This document shows, piece after piece, positions 9,815 to 20,347 of a DNA stretch of 64,000 nt (position 1 is the stretch's first letter; every line of letters begins with the position of its first letter). Both the position numbers and the translations under genes were made by a program. Under the pieces are notes generated by a model. That model had not been told where the DNA came from, searched no databases, and saw nothing but the letters and a program-made list of their open reading frames with translations. Source of the stretch: Paenibacillus pectinilyticus (GTDB lineage Bacteria > Bacillota > Bacilli > Paenibacillales > NBRC-103111). The stretch spans positions 537,188-601,187 of the forward strand of contig NZ_LYPC01000022.1 in NCBI RefSeq assembly GCF_001700435.1, read 5' to 3'.

Positions 9815-11923
9815 CTAATCTTTCATATCATCTGTGTTTTCGGAATCATCTATCGCTTCTTCCTTATGATCACATTGCGTACATTGAATCATAACACCAT
9901 TTTTACTGCGTTTCTCAATCATCAGCGAGCTGCAAACCGGACACGGTTTGTCCACTGGCTTATCCCAAGAAACAAAGTCACAGGTAGGATACTGGTCACA
10001 ACCGTAGAATACCCGTCCTTTTTTGCTACGGCGCTCCACAATCTTACCGGTTTTACAAGTAGGACAAGTAACCCCAGTATCTTTGATAATTGGTTTCGTA
10101 TTACGGCAATCGGGAAAACCTGAACATGCCAGGAATTTACCGAATCGACCCATTTTGTAGACTAGATGTTTTCCGCATTTCTCGCAGATCTCATCTGAAA
10201 CCTCATCCTGGATCTCAATTTCCTTCATTTCCTCTTCGGCAAATTCAAGGCGCTTCTCAAATGAGGTGTAGAACGTATCAAGAACACGTACCCAATCCTC
10301 TTTGCCTTCTTCCACAAAGTCCAGCTCTTCTTCCATATGTGCGGTAAACTCGATATCGAGAATTTCCGGGAAAAATTCTTGCATTAACTGGATAACAAGC
10401 TCACCTAGTTCCGTCGGAACGAATTTCTTCTCCTCGATAGCCACGTAGCCACGCTTCTGAATGGTCTCAAGCGTTGGTGCATACGTACTTGGCCGCCCAA
10501 TACCCATTTCCTCAAGGGCACGTACTAAGCGCGCTTCTGTATACCTTGGAGGCGGTTGAGTAAAGTGTTGTTTCGGCTCTACGCTTTGCTTTTGCAAGGA
10601 ATCTCCCTTCGAAAGTGGCGGAAGCAGCTTATCTTCTTCTGTTGTACCATCATCATTGCTTTCCACATATACCTTCATAAAGCCAGCAAACTTCATTTTA
10701 GAACCATTCGCTCTGAAAACTGTTTCCCCAGCATTCAAGTCAATCGTCATAGTGTCTAGAATAGCTGATGCCATCTGACTTGCAACGAAACGATCCCACA
10801 CCAGCTTGTACAAACGGTACTGATCTTTACTCAGGAATGCCTTCATTTGATCAGGTTCACGCAATACAGATGTCGGACGTATCCCCTCATGCGCATCCTG
10901 CGCATTCGCATTTTTCTTTAGATACTGACGAGGCGTCTCTGGATAAAAAGTAGGACCGTATTTCATCATAATGAAGTCTTTGGCTTCTTCTTGGGCAATA
11001 GGAGAGATTCGCGTGGAATCCGTACGCATATAGGTGATTAAACCGACGGTACCTTCTTTACCTAAATCGATACCTTCATATAATTGCTGTGCCACAGACA
11101 TCGTCTTGGATGCTCGGAAATTGAGCTTACGCGCTGCTTCCTGTTGCATGGAGCTTGTAATGAATGGCGGGGACGGATTACGTTGACGTTCTTTCTCTTT
11201 CACTTCTTTGACGACAAACGCATCTTTACCCATGGCAGCAAGAACGAGATCAACATCTTCTTGTGAATGCAGTTCCTTTTTCTCACCATTATGACTATGA
11301 TACTTGGCTTCAAAGACTGTTTTACCCGCATCAAGAACTGCCGTTATGGACCAGTACTCTTCTGGTTCAAAGGCTTTGATCTCATTTTCACGATCTTGAA
11401 TCAGTTTAACCGCAACAGATTGCACACGGCCTGCTGATAATCCCTTTTTCACTTTTTTCCAAAGTAAAGGACTAATCTTATATCCCACAAGTCGGTCCAA
11501 AATCCGACGAGCTTGCTGCGCATTTACCAAATCTTGATTAATGCGACGTGGTGTTTTAAAAGCATCCTTAACCGCATCTTTCGTGATCTCATTAAATACA
11601 ACTCGGCACAGCTCATCTGGACCTACATCCAAATAGTGAGCTAAATGCCACGCAATCGCTTCACCTTCGCGATCCGGATCCGCTGCTAGGTATATTTTTT
11701 TCACTTTTTTGCTTGCGTCTTTCAGTTCTTTAAGGATAGAACCTTTTCCACGAATTGTTATGTATTTAGGCTCAAAGTTACGGTCGACTTCTACGCCAAT
11801 TTGGCTTTTCGGAAGGTCGCGAATATGACCCATCGAGGCTTTTACGATAAATTTACTTCCTAAATATTTGCCGATGGTTTTGGCTTTTGCTGGTGACTCA
11901 ACAATGACTAACGAATCTGCCAT
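9815..11923 (-). CDS. topA: DNA topoisomerase I
   Basis: Type IA topoisomerase that relaxes negative supercoils. The chosen start (ATG at 11923, [20 protein letters not shown], 702 residues) follows a GGAGGAAGG; an extension to 11953 has no such site. The TOPRIM domain comes first (acidic DPDREGEA motif near residue 80), the active-site tyrosine lies in [14 protein letters not shown], and the C-terminus has three tetracysteine zinc ribbons ([24 protein letters not shown]). It follows dprA and precedes trmFO. Confidence 0.97.
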   Translation of the reverse strand: MADSLVIVESPAKAKTIGKYLGSKFIVKASMGHIRDLPKSQIGVEVDRNFEPKYITIRGKGSILKELKDASKKVKKIYLAADPDREGEAIAWHLAHYLDVGPDELCRVVFNEITKDAVKDAFKTPRRINQDLVNAQQARRILDRLVGYKISPLLWKKVKKGLSAGRVQSVAVKLIQDRENEIKAFEPEEYWSITAVLDAGKTVFEAKYHSHNGEKKELHSQEDVDLVLAAMGKDAFVVKEVKEKERQRNPSPPFITSSMQQEAARKLNFRASKTMSVAQQLYEGIDLGKEGTVGLITYMRTDSTRISPIAQEEAKDFIMMKYGPTFYPETPRQYLKKNANAQDAHEGIRPTSVLREPDQMKAFLSKDQYRLYKLVWDRFVASQMASAILDTMTIDLNAGETVFRANGSKMKFAGFMKVYVESNDDGTTEEDKLLPPLSKGDSLQKQSVEPKQHFTQPPPRYTEARLVRALEEMGIGRPSTYAPTLETIQKRGYVAIEEKKFVPTELGELVIQLMQEFFPEILDIEFTAHMEEELDFVEEGKEDWVRVLDTFYTSFEKRLEFAEEEMKEIEIQDEVSDEICEKCGKHLVYKMGRFGKFLACSGFPDCRNTKPIIKDTGVTCPTCKTGKIVERRSKKGRVFYGCDQYPTCDFVSWDKPVDKPCPVCSSLMIEKRSKNGVMIQCTQCDHKEEAIDDSENTDDMKD

Positions 11924-11993
11924 GGTTCGTCCTTCCTCCCCTCTTGGTTTCAAGGTAAAGTTTACTTGGCGAGAAGCAAAACTTCTGTTTAGC

Positions 11994-13085
11994 CTATGCT
12001 CGAATGTATGTTGAACCCGGAAGCTGTTTAATCGCCTTTTTCAATACCAAAGATAACAGAACTGCATGCAAATGTCCAAACGTAAATTGACTGTCTTCTA
12101 ATATAGTGTCAATTGAGACAGGTGTATCTGACAACTTTCGAACAATTTCGACTTCATCTTTCGTGAGATGAAAAGCCGGTTCTGGCTTCAAAACGACATG
12201 TATGCCATCTCCGCCAAAGAGATGTTGATATTCTTCGACAATCTCCTCCACACGTGTAACTAATTTCGCACCATCTTTTAAAAGCTTATGAACACCGCTG
12301 CTTTGACGCGAGTTAATCGGCCCTGGTACAGCGAAAACATCTCGCGATGCATCGAGTGCAAACTCGACCGTAATCAAGGATCCACTATCTTCGGCCGCTT
12401 CCACAACCGTCACTCCCAGAGATAAACCGGCAATAATTCGATTCCGCTGGGGAAACATCCCCGGTCTCATACCAGTGCCAATTGGGTATTCAGAAATAAT
12501 AGCGCCTTCTTGTTCGATTTGCCGAAATAAGAGGGCATTTTCTCGCGGATAAATCGAATTAATTGCGCATCCGAGTACAGCTACTGTCTTCGACTTTCCT
12601 TGGAGTGCGCCGATATGAGCTTTGCTATCAATCCCTCTCGCAAGTCCACTCACGATTCCAAAGCCCGTTCTCGAAAGTGCCGAAGCCCATTCTTCTGCGA
12701 TTTTCTTACCATAGAGTGTTGGCGTTCGAGTCCCTACAATACCTAATAAGTGATGATTTAAATACCTAGAATCACCCTTCACATATAACACCCAAGGAGG
12801 TTGTGCAATTTCCTTTAACCTCTCTGGATAGCCATCATCGAAGCGAGTCAATATTTGAATGCCTTGACTTCTATATAAGTGCAGCTTTTGCTCAATAAAC
12901 GATGGTGTTAATCGTGCCGAAACGAGCTCTGCAACAGAAGCCCGGATACCACAGGATGCAATTTCGGATGCTGATAACCCAATCAAAACGCTAGGTTCAG
13001 GAAATTTGCTTAAAAGGTGTTGGATCGTTTTCCATCCAACGCCCTCCAGCTCATGCAAACCAAGTAAACTATATCGATTATCCAT
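11994..13085 (-). CDS. dprA: DNA-processing protein DprA (Smf)
   Basis: DprA protects incoming single-stranded DNA and loads RecA during natural transformation. The start at 13085 ([17 protein letters not shown], 363 residues) is preceded by GGAAGGAG; a longer frame to 13160 overlaps the upstream terminator and is unlikely. Visible parts are an N-terminal helix-hairpin-helix region, a Rossmann-like core with [16 protein letters not shown] and [14 protein letters not shown], and a C-terminal winged helix (about residues 300-360). Its presence with a comM-like gene nearby fits competence potential but does not prove it. Confidence 0.95.
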   Translation of the reverse strand: MDNRYSLLGLHELEGVGWKTIQHLLSKFPEPSVLIGLSASEIASCGIRASVAELVSARLTPSFIEQKLHLYRSQGIQILTRFDDGYPERLKEIAQPPWVLYVKGDSRYLNHHLLGIVGTRTPTLYGKKIAEEWASALSRTGFGIVSGLARGIDSKAHIGALQGKSKTVAVLGCAINSIYPRENALLFRQIEQEGAIISEYPIGTGMRPGMFPQRNRIIAGLSLGVTVVEAAEDSGSLITVEFALDASRDVFAVPGPINSRQSSGVHKLLKDGAKLVTRVEEIVEEYQHLFGGDGIHVVLKPEPAFHLTKDEVEIVRKLSDTPVSIDTILEDSQFTFGHLHAVLLSLVLKKAIKQLPGSTYIRA

Positions 13086-13143
13086 TAGTATATACACTCC
13101 TTCCATGAATGACAAATCTATGCACAAGGGATAAAAATAAAAA

Positions 13144-13179
13144 AACCTCCCAATTCCCAAATAAGGGAAATGGAAGGTT
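13144..13179 (-). terminator. Intrinsic terminator after sucCD
   Basis: A 15-position stem (AACCTTCCATTTCCC against GGGAATTGGGAGGTT, one mismatch and one G-U pair) is followed on the minus strand by a long T-rich tract. A second small hairpin (CTTCGT/ACGAAG) lies just after the sucD stop. It ends the sucCD transcript before dprA. Confidence 0.9.
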
Positions 13180-13201
13180 GCTTACCTTCGTAGAACGAAG
13201 C

Positions 13202-14134
13202 TTATTTTTTAGTGATAACTTTATCAAGCATGCCTTTTTCTTCAAGTACGCTAACAAGTGTTGAACCCATTTCGGATGGTGTAGCCGCTACGCGGATACC
13301 GCATCTTTCCATTGTTGCAACTTTCTCAGCAGCTGTACCTTTACCACCGGAAATGATGGCACCAGCATGGCCCATACGTTTTCCTGGAGGCGCTGTTTTA
13401 CCGCCGATGAAGCCAACAACTGGTTTCGTCATGTTTGCCGCAACCCACTCTGCTGCTTCTTCTTCAGCCGTACCACCGATTTCACCGATCATGATAACAG
13501 CGTACGTATCCGGATCTTCGTTAAAACGTTTAAGGATGTCGATAAACTCGGATCCTTTAACTGGATCTCCACCGATACCAACTGCGGAGGATTGTCCAAT
13601 TCCGCGAGTTGTCAATTGGTGAACAGCCTCGTAAGTCAATGTCCCGGAACGGGAAACGACACCTACGTGACCTGGTGTATGGATGTATCCTGGCATGATA
13701 CCGATTTTGCACTCGCCTGGTGTGATTACGCCTGGACAGTTTGGTCCGATAAGAACGGTATTTTTACCTTCAAGGTAACGTTTAACACGTACCATATCAA
13801 GTACTGGAATACCCTCTGTGATACAGATAACCAATTCAAGCTCAGCTTCGATCGCTTCGATGATGGATTCTGCAGCAAATGCTGGAGGTACATAAATAAC
13901 GGATGCTGTTGCACCAGTTACCTTTTTAGCCTCAACAACAGTGTTGAAAACAGGTAGCTTAACAAGCTCGCCATTTTCCAAAGTGATATCGACTGTTGTG
14001 CCGCCTTTACCAGGAGTTACGCCACCCACCATTTGTGTGCCGTAGTCCAGACCGCCTTTGGTATGAAACAAACCCGTAGCGCCGGTAATCCCTTGAGTAA
14101 TGACTTTTGTATGTTTATTGACCAAAATACTCAT
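13202..14134 (-). CDS. sucD: Succinate-CoA ligase, alpha subunit
   Basis: SucD is the CoA-binding, phosphohistidine-bearing subunit of succinyl-CoA synthetase in the TCA cycle. The 310-residue product has the N-terminal CoA-binding Rossmann fold ([15 protein letters not shown]) and the active-site histidine region [14 protein letters not shown] near residue 250. The ATG at 14134 follows a GGGGATG-type site. It lies 49 bases after sucC and ends at a strong terminator, so sucCD form a unit. Confidence 0.97.
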   Translation of the reverse strand: MSILVNKHTKVITQGITGATGLFHTKGGLDYGTQMVGGVTPGKGGTTVDITLENGELVKLPVFNTVVEAKKVTGATASVIYVPPAFAAESIIEAIEAELELVICITEGIPVLDMVRVKRYLEGKNTVLIGPNCPGVITPGECKIGIMPGYIHTPGHVGVVSRSGTLTYEAVHQLTTRGIGQSSAVGIGGDPVKGSEFIDILKRFNEDPDTYAVIMIGEIGGTAEEEAAEWVAANMTKPVVGFIGGKTAPPGKRMGHAGAIISGGKGTAAEKVATMERCGIRVAATPSEMGSTLVSVLEEKGMLDKVITKK

Positions 14135-14183
14135 GATCGATTGTTCACATCCCCTATATATTTTTCAAACCGCTCAGGTTTGA

Positions 14184-15344
14184 TTATTTAACTAGTGCAA
14201 CGATTTTTTGTGCGCCATCCGCCATGGAATCAGCAGCAACGATGTTCAAGCCGGATTCGTTAAGAAGCTTTTTACCAAGCTCAACGTTAGTACCTTCAAG
14301 ACGAACAACAAGCGGACGGGATAGTCCTAGCTCTCTAGCAGCAGCGATTACGCCCTCAGCGATGACGTCACAACGCATGATACCACCGAAAATGTTAACG
14401 AAAATCCCTTTAACTTGCTCATCGGATAAGATGATTTTGAAAGCTTCAGTAACTTTCTCTTTCGTAGCACCGCCCCCTACGTCTAGGAAGTTAGCAGGGT
14501 CTCCGCCATAGTGCTTGATAATGTCCATAGTGGCCATAGCAAGTCCAGCGCCGTTAACCATACAACCGATGTTGCCATCAAGTGCGATGTAGCTAAGGTC
14601 ATATTTGGAAGCTTCGATTTCTTTCGCATCTTCTTCTTCAAGGTCACGAAGTTCCACGATATCCTTGTGACGGAATAATGCGTTAGAATCGAAGTTTAAT
14701 TTCGCATCAAGTGCCATAACGTCGCCAGAGCCAGTTACAACCAATGGGTTGATTTCAGCAATGGAAGCGTCTTTCTCAACGAATGCTTTGTAAAGAGCAA
14801 GCATGAACTTAACTGCTTTGTTTACTAGTTCATTTGGGATGTTGATGGCATAAGCAAGTCTACGTGCTTGGAAGGATTGAAGACCAATCGCTGGGTCAAC
14901 CACTTCTTTGAAAATTTTCTCAGGAGAGTGTTCAGCTACTTCTTCAATCTCCGTACCGCCTTCTTCGGAAGCCATCAATACGACGCTGCCTGTTGCACGG
15001 TCAACAACAACACCAACATAATATTCTTTCTTAATGTCACAGCCCTCTTCGATCAAAAGGCGTTTAACTTCTTTACCTTCTGGACCTGTTTGGTGAGTGA
15101 CTAGCACTTTACCTAGAATTTCGCTAGCATATGTACGCACTTCATCGAGGCTTTTAGCTACCTTAACGCCGCCTGCTTTACCGCGACCTCCGGCATGAAT
15201 TTGCGCTTTTACTACGACAACGGATGTGCCAAGCTCTTTTGCTGCTTCTACAGCCTCGTCAACTGTAAAAGCAACCTTTCCGTTAGGAACGCTGACTCCG
15301 TACTGTCTCAGGACTTCTTTCCCTTGGTACTCATGGATATTCAT
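14184..15344 (-). CDS. sucC: Succinate-CoA ligase [ADP-forming], beta subunit
   Basis: SucC is the nucleotide-binding subunit of succinyl-CoA synthetase. The 386-residue protein begins [17 protein letters not shown] and shows an ATP-grasp fold ([19 protein letters not shown] near residue 42) plus the C-terminal ligase domain ([17 protein letters not shown]). GGAGG precedes the ATG at 15344. The roughly 280 bases upstream, to the neighbouring zinc-ribbon gene, should hold the sucCD promoter; I found no convincing -35/-10 pair. Confidence 0.97.
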   Translation of the reverse strand: MNIHEYQGKEVLRQYGVSVPNGKVAFTVDEAVEAAKELGTSVVVVKAQIHAGGRGKAGGVKVAKSLDEVRTYASEILGKVLVTHQTGPEGKEVKRLLIEEGCDIKKEYYVGVVVDRATGSVVLMASEEGGTEIEEVAEHSPEKIFKEVVDPAIGLQSFQARRLAYAINIPNELVNKAVKFMLALYKAFVEKDASIAEINPLVVTGSGDVMALDAKLNFDSNALFRHKDIVELRDLEEEDAKEIEASKYDLSYIALDGNIGCMVNGAGLAMATMDIIKHYGGDPANFLDVGGGATKEKVTEAFKIILSDEQVKGIFVNIFGGIMRCDVIAEGVIAAARELGLSRPLVVRLEGTNVELGKKLLNESGLNIVAADSMADGAQKIVALVK

Positions 15345-15580
15345 TTCCTAAATCCTCCTATCAGTATGGACTTTCTATACGTGCTATACAGGGAAAAGTG
15401 TAATTTCCAATTGACGTTGTGCACGAGAATATATCTTGCTACCGGAATTAGTATCACACTTCTTCGCAAGCCCTAACCATTGTATCACATTATTTTCGAC
15501 AGTTTCTTTATTTTTTTCGTGAATCCCTTCAAATTTTCCTTTCACACTGAAAAACTTTAGCTATCACTTCGCAAATTAAA

Positions 15581-15617
15581 AAGACGCATTTTCCAAAATA
15601 ACGGGAAAACACGTCTT
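15581..15617 (-). terminator. Terminator after the zinc-ribbon gene
   Basis: AAGACGTGTTTTCCC pairs with GGAAAATGCGTCTT around a small loop, followed by a T-rich run on the minus strand. It lies 14 bases after the stop of the 85-residue protein. Confidence 0.75.
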
Positions 15618-15630
15618 GTGTCAGCTTAAT

Positions 15631-15888
15631 TTAAGAAAACGAAGTTGTTGGAGAGTTGACTCTAGGTTCACGCTCGGCTTGCTTAATAAAGCGCATTTCA
15701 TTACTGGAAAAGTTACAAATTAAGCACTGAATCGTTGGTTCTGGCTCAGGAATTACATCAGGGTCTTGAAATTCGGTAAAATCTCCCGAAAATGCATCCT
15801 TCATAAATGACTGCGAATAGCTCGTAATTACACTGAATTTCACGCGATTCGACCGACAATTGGGACAAAAATATGGTTTTTCCTGCAT
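15631..15888 (-). CDS. Small zinc-ribbon hypothetical protein
   Basis: An 85-residue protein with two Cys-x2-Cys knuckles: CPNCRSNR near residue 8 and CLICNF near residue 55, spaced as in a single zinc ribbon. The rest is acidic (FQDPDVIPEPEPT) with a Ser/Thr-rich tail. No signal peptide or membrane segment. It has its own downstream terminator and is divergent from the comM-like gene, suggesting independent transcription. I do not recognise a named family; a nucleic-acid-binding or structural zinc role is only an inference. Confidence 0.7.
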   Translation of the reverse strand: MQEKPYFCPNCRSNRVKFSVITSYSQSFMKDAFSGDFTEFQDPDVIPEPEPTIQCLICNFSSNEMRFIKQAEREPRVNSPTTSFS

Positions 15889-16081
15889 ATCATCACCTCA
15901 TCTTCCAGTATGTGCATGTCGCACATTTTTAAACCGTGAAAGACAGCTGTTCCTATTTGCGTAATTTTACCATTTGCGATTATAATAAAAGAAAAAGTTC
16001 GGATCAATAAGGAAGCACCTTTTATCCAATGCGAGATCAGTTCTAGGAACTGCTCATTCTATGGAGAAGAAGGTGTTTTTT

Positions 16082-17662
16082 ATGTATGGCAAAGTTGTGA
16101 GCGCCTGCTTACAAGGAATTGAAGGTCAAACGATTGAAGTAGAGGTCGATATTTCAAGTGGATTACCCCAGATCAACCTAGTTGGACTGCCCGATTCAGC
16201 GATTCGAGAGTCTGTTGAGCGCGTTCGCTCATCGATCAAAAACTGTGGATTCACCTTCCCTATGGATCGAATCACGGTAAATCTAGCTCCGGCCGACCTG
16301 CGCAAAGAGGGATCTTCGTTCGATCTAGCGATTGCCGTTGGCATTCTCATCACTACAGGGCAGGTCCATATCGACGGCTACCAAACTACGTTGTTTCTTG
16401 GTGAATTAGCACTAGACGGTTCGCTTCGTCCTATTCCCGGCGTACTTTCAATGGTTCATGCCGCCAAAAAGATGGGGATTAAACGTGTATGTGTCTCCCC
16501 TGTAAATGCACCAGAAGCCGCCTTAATTCAAGGAATTGAGGTATGTGTGATTAAAAATTTGTCCGAATTCAAAAATTGGAACAAACATTCGTATGTCGAT
16601 TTTATCTATCACCAAGTTGCTCAAGGTCACGATGAACTCTCAGCTTCAAATGGAAATTCTCACAACAACCTTCATTATGCCGAAGATTATGCCGATGTAA
16701 ACGGGCAGCATACGGTGAAGCGCGCCATGATGATTGCAGCAGCTGGTATGCATAACCTCTTACTCCTTGGCCCGCCTGGCACAGGAAAAACCATGCTCAT
16801 TAAGCGCCTGCCCTCCATTCTACCTCCAATGACAGATCGCGAAGCCCTTGAAGTAACGAAAATCTACAGCGCTTCTGGCAAGCTAACTGACCGCTCCACA
16901 CTTATGCGTGCGAGGTCGTTCCGTGCCCCGCATCATTCTATTTCACCTGCCGGCCTTGTTGGCGGTGGTACCATCCCCAAGCCAGGTGAGGTAAGTTTAT
17001 CCCATCGTGGCATTCTATTTCTGGATGAGCTCCCCGAATTTACGCGGAACGCGCTAGAAGTTCTTAGGCAGCCTTTGGAGGATCGCTATGTGATGATTGC
17101 CAGGGCTAGAGCTGTGTACACGTTTCCTTCCCATTTTATTTTGGCTGCAGCCATGAATCCTTGCCCTTGTGGCTACTATGGTGCGGAATCTGAGACAAAT
17201 GCCTGTACCTGCAGTCCTGCAAAGATCGTTCAGTATCGGTCCAAAATTTCAGGGCCGCTCCTTGATCGGATCGACCTCCATGTGGAAGTTCCTAAGCCAA
17301 GCTATGCACAACTAAAAGATAACACCTCTAATTTATCCTCCAGCATGATGCGAGAAAAGGTTATGCAGGCCCACTTGCGGCAACAGCGGCGTTACGCAGG
17401 TACAGATATCCAACATAATAATGAATTAAGTGGACGATTTATGAAGGAGATTTGCCGACTAACACCTGAAGGAGATCAGTTACTGCGTATTTCATTCGAG
17501 TCACTGGGGTTAAGTGCGCGTGCGCATGATCGCATTTTGCGACTCGCGCTGACGATTTCTGATTTGGATGGCTGCGAAACCATTCTCCCATCTCATCTTG
17601 CAGAGGCCATTCAGTATCGAAATTTGGATAAAAATCAGCGAATAGAAGAGATTGAAATGTGA
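16082..17662 (+). CDS. comM: YifB/ComM-family Mg-chelatase-like AAA ATPase
   Basis: ComM is a hexameric helicase that promotes branch migration during integration of transforming DNA. I start at ATG 16082 (MYGKVVSACLQGIEG, 526 residues) because AGAAGGTG lies just upstream; a 7-residue longer frame is open. The N-terminal fold is a ribosomal-S5/Lon-like domain (about 1-170). Walker A is LLLGPPGTGKTML, Walker B is ILFLDELPEF, and the family block NPCPCGYYG follows. The C-terminal Mg-chelatase domain ends near SHLAEAIQYRNLD. It is transcribed opposite to its neighbours. Confidence 0.93.
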   Translation: MYGKVVSACLQGIEGQTIEVEVDISSGLPQINLVGLPDSAIRESVERVRSSIKNCGFTFPMDRITVNLAPADLRKEGSSFDLAIAVGILITTGQVHIDGYQTTLFLGELALDGSLRPIPGVLSMVHAAKKMGIKRVCVSPVNAPEAALIQGIEVCVIKNLSEFKNWNKHSYVDFIYHQVAQGHDELSASNGNSHNNLHYAEDYADVNGQHTVKRAMMIAAAGMHNLLLLGPPGTGKTMLIKRLPSILPPMTDREALEVTKIYSASGKLTDRSTLMRARSFRAPHHSISPAGLVGGGTIPKPGEVSLSHRGILFLDELPEFTRNALEVLRQPLEDRYVMIARARAVYTFPSHFILAAAMNPCPCGYYGAESETNACTCSPAKIVQYRSKISGPLLDRIDLHVEVPKPSYAQLKDNTSNLSSSMMREKVMQAHLRQQRRYAGTDIQHNNELSGRFMKEICRLTPEGDQLLRISFESLGLSARAHDRILRLALTISDLDGCETILPSHLAEAIQYRNLDKNQRIEEIEM

Positions 17663-17680
17663 CTTTTAACAACCTAAAAA

Positions 17681-17727
17681 AGCCTTTTGAAACGTCACAT
17701 GAGTTATCATTGACGTTTCAAAAGGCT
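17681..17727 (-). terminator. Perfect 17-bp hairpin between convergent comM and yraN
   Basis: AGCCTTTTGAAACGTCA and its exact complement flank a 13-base loop. On the minus strand it is followed by six Ts, so it terminates yraN transcription; on the plus side only a weak T content follows. One arm contains the last codons and stop of yraN. Confidence 0.9.
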
Positions 17728-18095
17728 CCTTGTATATGGACAAGCTTTGGTTCCGGCTGCATATCGGTAATTTCAACCGTAATCACATCAAATTGAATAG
17801 ATTGCTCGTATTTATGGAAACGGTGCAAATAGTATTGCGCCGTTTCTCGCACTTTCAGCTGCTTTCGGTAGTCAACAGATTCCTTCGCTGTTCCGAATCG
17901 ACTGGAAGGCCTTCTCGTTCGAACCTCAACAAATATGAGCTTATTTTCTTTCTCCGCAATGATATCGATTTCTCCGGAACGACAACGCCAATTGCGCTCA
18001 ACAATTAGATAGTCTTGTTTCAAAAGATAGCTCGCTGCCCACTCTTCACCTTGTTGCCCTAGCATTTTGCGATCGTCTTTATGCACGTTGCTCAT
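17718..18095 (-). CDS. yraN: YraN/UPF0102 family endonuclease-like protein
   Basis: A 125-residue protein of the UPF0102 family with a restriction-endonuclease-like fold. The motif GEIDIIAEKENKLIFVEVRTR near residues 41-60 supplies the E...D...E-x-K-like active-site pattern, here with R after EV. The cellular role is not established. It starts immediately after the ylqH stop, so it is cotranslated with ylqG-ylqH, and its final codons form part of a terminator stem. The assignment is by motif and by position downstream of rnhB in Firmicutes. Confidence 0.9.
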   Translation of the reverse strand: MSNVHKDDRKMLGQQGEEWAASYLLKQDYLIVERNWRCRSGEIDIIAEKENKLIFVEVRTRRPSSRFGTAKESVDYRKQLKVRETAQYYLHRFHKYEQSIQFDVITVEITDMQPEPKLVHIQGAF

Positions 18096-18410
18096 CTATT
18101 CTTGCCTCGATGGTCGCATGCGCTGATCAGAGCGATAAATGAAACTGAGAACTTCAGCCACCAATTGATACAATTCCGGAGGAATTTCTTGATCCAGATC
18201 TAACTTGGACAAGACTTCCACCAATGATTTATCCTCTTGGATGGGAATGCCGTTTTCTTTCGCCTTCTGTAAAATGGCTTCAGCCATGTGCCCTTTCCCT
18301 TTGGCAATCAGGGTTGGCGCTTTTTGTGCTTCTGGTGAATAACGCAGGGCAACAGCCTTCTTGAGCGAGGTTAGTTGTGACTCCTCGGCGGATTTCTTGG
18401 GATGACTCAT
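18096..18410 (-). CDS. ylqH: FlhB C-terminal-domain-like protein (EscU/YscU/HrcU family, YlqH type)
   Basis: A 104-residue soluble protein resembling the cytoplasmic C-terminal part of the flagellar export switch FlhB. ALRYSPEAQKAPTLIAKGKGHMA matches the region following the cleavage site, and the helix ELYQLVAEVLSFIYR closes the domain. No transmembrane region and no NPTH autocleavage motif are present. It overlaps ylqG by 4 bases and precedes yraN directly. In Bacillus the same gene sits between rnhB and sucC. A role in export-specificity control is inferred from similarity and its FliK-like neighbour. Confidence 0.88.
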   Translation of the reverse strand: MSHPKKSAEESQLTSLKKAVALRYSPEAQKAPTLIAKGKGHMAEAILQKAKENGIPIQEDKSLVEVLSKLDLDQEIPPELYQLVAEVLSFIYRSDQRMRPSRQE

Positions 18411-20272
18411 GCGCGAACATCAACCCCTTTATAGGTCAAAGGGCTGTAGAGTTCTCTTAAATCCGCTCGACCATCTAACGAGGCAAGTTTAGCCAAACCT
18501 TCCTTACCCTCCTGAATTTCAGGTGGCTTGGGGTATGGCGAACATTTCAATGAGATGAATTGATAGCCTACACTGCTCATTGCCGCTGCGATATCTTCTT
18601 TCGAGGATTCCATTAAACCTGCCAGAGCGGGATGATCATTATGAACGTTTAAGGATACAATTTTGTTGACGACTTGGACATCAAGCAATGTGTTGCCCAT
18701 TACTTTCATTTGAAGGTCAAATAATAATCGACAATTGCTTGCATCTACTTCGCCGCGGCTCCCCTTACGGGACTGAATATGTATAGCTGCAGATTGCTGT
18801 CCCGTATTGTCCACAAATGGGACAAACAGGGTCATTTGAGCAAACATGGCATTCTTATCGTTGGTTAACATCAGCTGTTGACCAGTAATTTGAGCTACAG
18901 CTTGCTGTGCGGCTTCTTTGACTGGCGCAGGCGTATCATCCGAAGCTGTAAGCTGAAGCAAAAGGCTTTTCAGCGTGTCTGCCGCAGGCTTAACCGTATC
19001 GCCTTGTTGATCACTCGTGTTACTAAAAATGTTAGTAAAGGCATCATCCGCAGCTTGCTGGCGTATGGGTATGGCATTGCCGCGCTCGTCCAGCTTCGCG
19101 GCCACTTGAGATTCATGCTCAACGCCAACGGCTTTGAGCATCTTGCTGATCCAGTTGGTCTCTGGATCAGCTGGCGGAGCTTGAGGCGCGCTTACTCGCG
19201 CCTCTTTAGCGGCAAGAACCCCCTCCTGCTTCGCAGGGGGTTCTTGCGCGCGCACGGGCGCTGGCGAACCCGCTTGCAGCGGTTCGCCCTTCAAAGGCTC
19301 AGCGCTGCGCGCCTGAGCCTTGCCTTCGGCCGCCGGCTCCGCCGAGACGGCCAGTGCCGTTGCCGGCTGCGCAGCCGGTGCGGGAGGCTCTTCGCCCGCT
19401 GCCGTTGCTGCGGGCGGGGCTGCGCTGGCAGCGGCCGCAGGCACGCTGCCGCGCGGCGCAGCCTCGTCTGCACCAGCCTGCGGAGCAGCTGGTGCGGGCT
19501 CTTGCGGTGCTGCGGCCGCAGGCGCAGCTGCTGTGGCAGACGCCTGCACAGCAGCAGGCGCTGTCGTGGCGGAGGCTGGCGCAGCCAGCTCCGCGGGTCT
19601 TGCAGCTGCGGCGGTAGCGCGCAGCTCCCTCAGCACCGACACAACCTGCTTGGCGGTATCCACCGCAGGGTGTGTCGGTTCTTGCTCGAGCAGGTTCGTT
19701 ACCTGCTGCTCAAGCTGCTCAAACACCTGGCCCACCGGAGGGCCCGTGGTCACTTGCTTCACCGCGTTTACCGTCGTCGGTGTCAGCGGCAGTCCTTTTT
19801 TTGAAACAAGGATAGCTGCCTGCAGCCATTCTTCCTTGTTCTCACCCTGTGGCATTTCACTCATCACAGCTTCAAAAGCCTTCACATTTTCCTTGGAAAC
19901 TGGAACGCCCGCCTGTTGCATTTGCTGCACCATTTGACGTGTCCCCGCCGAATCTTTTACTTCAAAAGCTTTAAGCAGCTCACCTAAAGAATCATCTGTA
20001 ATCTGCACATCCGAAGCAACAAGCGGCTTTAAAATAATTTGACCACCTTGGGATTCAGGCTGCACTTGCAGCATGGTCACATCACCTTGTTTCAAAGGCG
20101 TTTCCAACTTCGCACGAACTTGCGTACCACCAATATTTAGAAGTGCTTCTTGATCATTCAAAAGCTGAAGCACGACACCTTTAATAATTTGTCCAACTTT
20201 TAATTCGAGAACCTTAGGATCGGATGCTGTTAAATCTCCGACTAAGTTACGAATTAATCCACTAATATTCAA
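18407..20272 (-). CDS. FliK-like protein with Ala/Pro-rich linker (YlqG type)
   Basis: A 621-residue protein of three parts: an N-terminal domain (about 1-215) with a predicted small beta barrel (GQIIKGVVLQLLNDQEALL), a very Ala/Pro/Glu-rich linker (about 217-369), and a C-terminal globular region (about 470-590) whose strand pattern resembles the FliK/hook-length-control C-terminus (AAIHIQSRKGSRGEVDASN). No signal peptide. The linker DNA is strikingly GC-rich compared with its surroundings. It is coupled to the FlhB-C-like gene by a 4-base overlap, which supports a FliK-like reading, but its role is unproven. Confidence 0.75.
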   Translation of the reverse strand: MNISGLIRNLVGDLTASDPKVLELKVGQIIKGVVLQLLNDQEALLNIGGTQVRAKLETPLKQGDVTMLQVQPESQGGQIILKPLVASDVQITDDSLGELLKAFEVKDSAGTRQMVQQMQQAGVPVSKENVKAFEAVMSEMPQGENKEEWLQAAILVSKKGLPLTPTTVNAVKQVTTGPPVGQVFEQLEQQVTNLLEQEPTHPAVDTAKQVVSVLRELRATAAAARPAELAAPASATTAPAAVQASATAAAPAAAAPQEPAPAAPQAGADEAAPRGSVPAAAASAAPPAATAAGEEPPAPAAQPATALAVSAEPAAEGKAQARSAEPLKGEPLQAGSPAPVRAQEPPAKQEGVLAAKEARVSAPQAPPADPETNWISKMLKAVGVEHESQVAAKLDERGNAIPIRQQAADDAFTNIFSNTSDQQGDTVKPAADTLKSLLLQLTASDDTPAPVKEAAQQAVAQITGQQLMLTNDKNAMFAQMTLFVPFVDNTGQQSAAIHIQSRKGSRGEVDASNCRLLFDLQMKVMGNTLLDVQVVNKIVSLNVHNDHPALAGLMESSKEDIAAAMSSVGYQFISLKCSPYPKPPEIQEGKEGLAKLASLDGRADLRELYSPLTYKGVDVRA

Positions 20273-20347
20273 AAGGGCTCACCTCTAATCTGATTCCACG
20301 TATGTATATTATCGGCGTCCGATAGCGATTTCGTTACATGAGAATAC

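Noticed and set aside
13367..13957. 196-codon plus-strand frame opposite sucD
   Set aside because: Lies entirely within the well-supported sucD gene; Cys/Trp/Asn-rich translation is typical of an antisense shadow.
18878..19937. Long plus-strand open frames (up to 308 codons) opposite the Ala/Pro-rich linker
   Set aside because: They are a consequence of GC-rich alanine and proline codons on the other strand; composition is Arg/Cys- or Ala/Cys-rich, with no ribosome binding site or recognisable domain.
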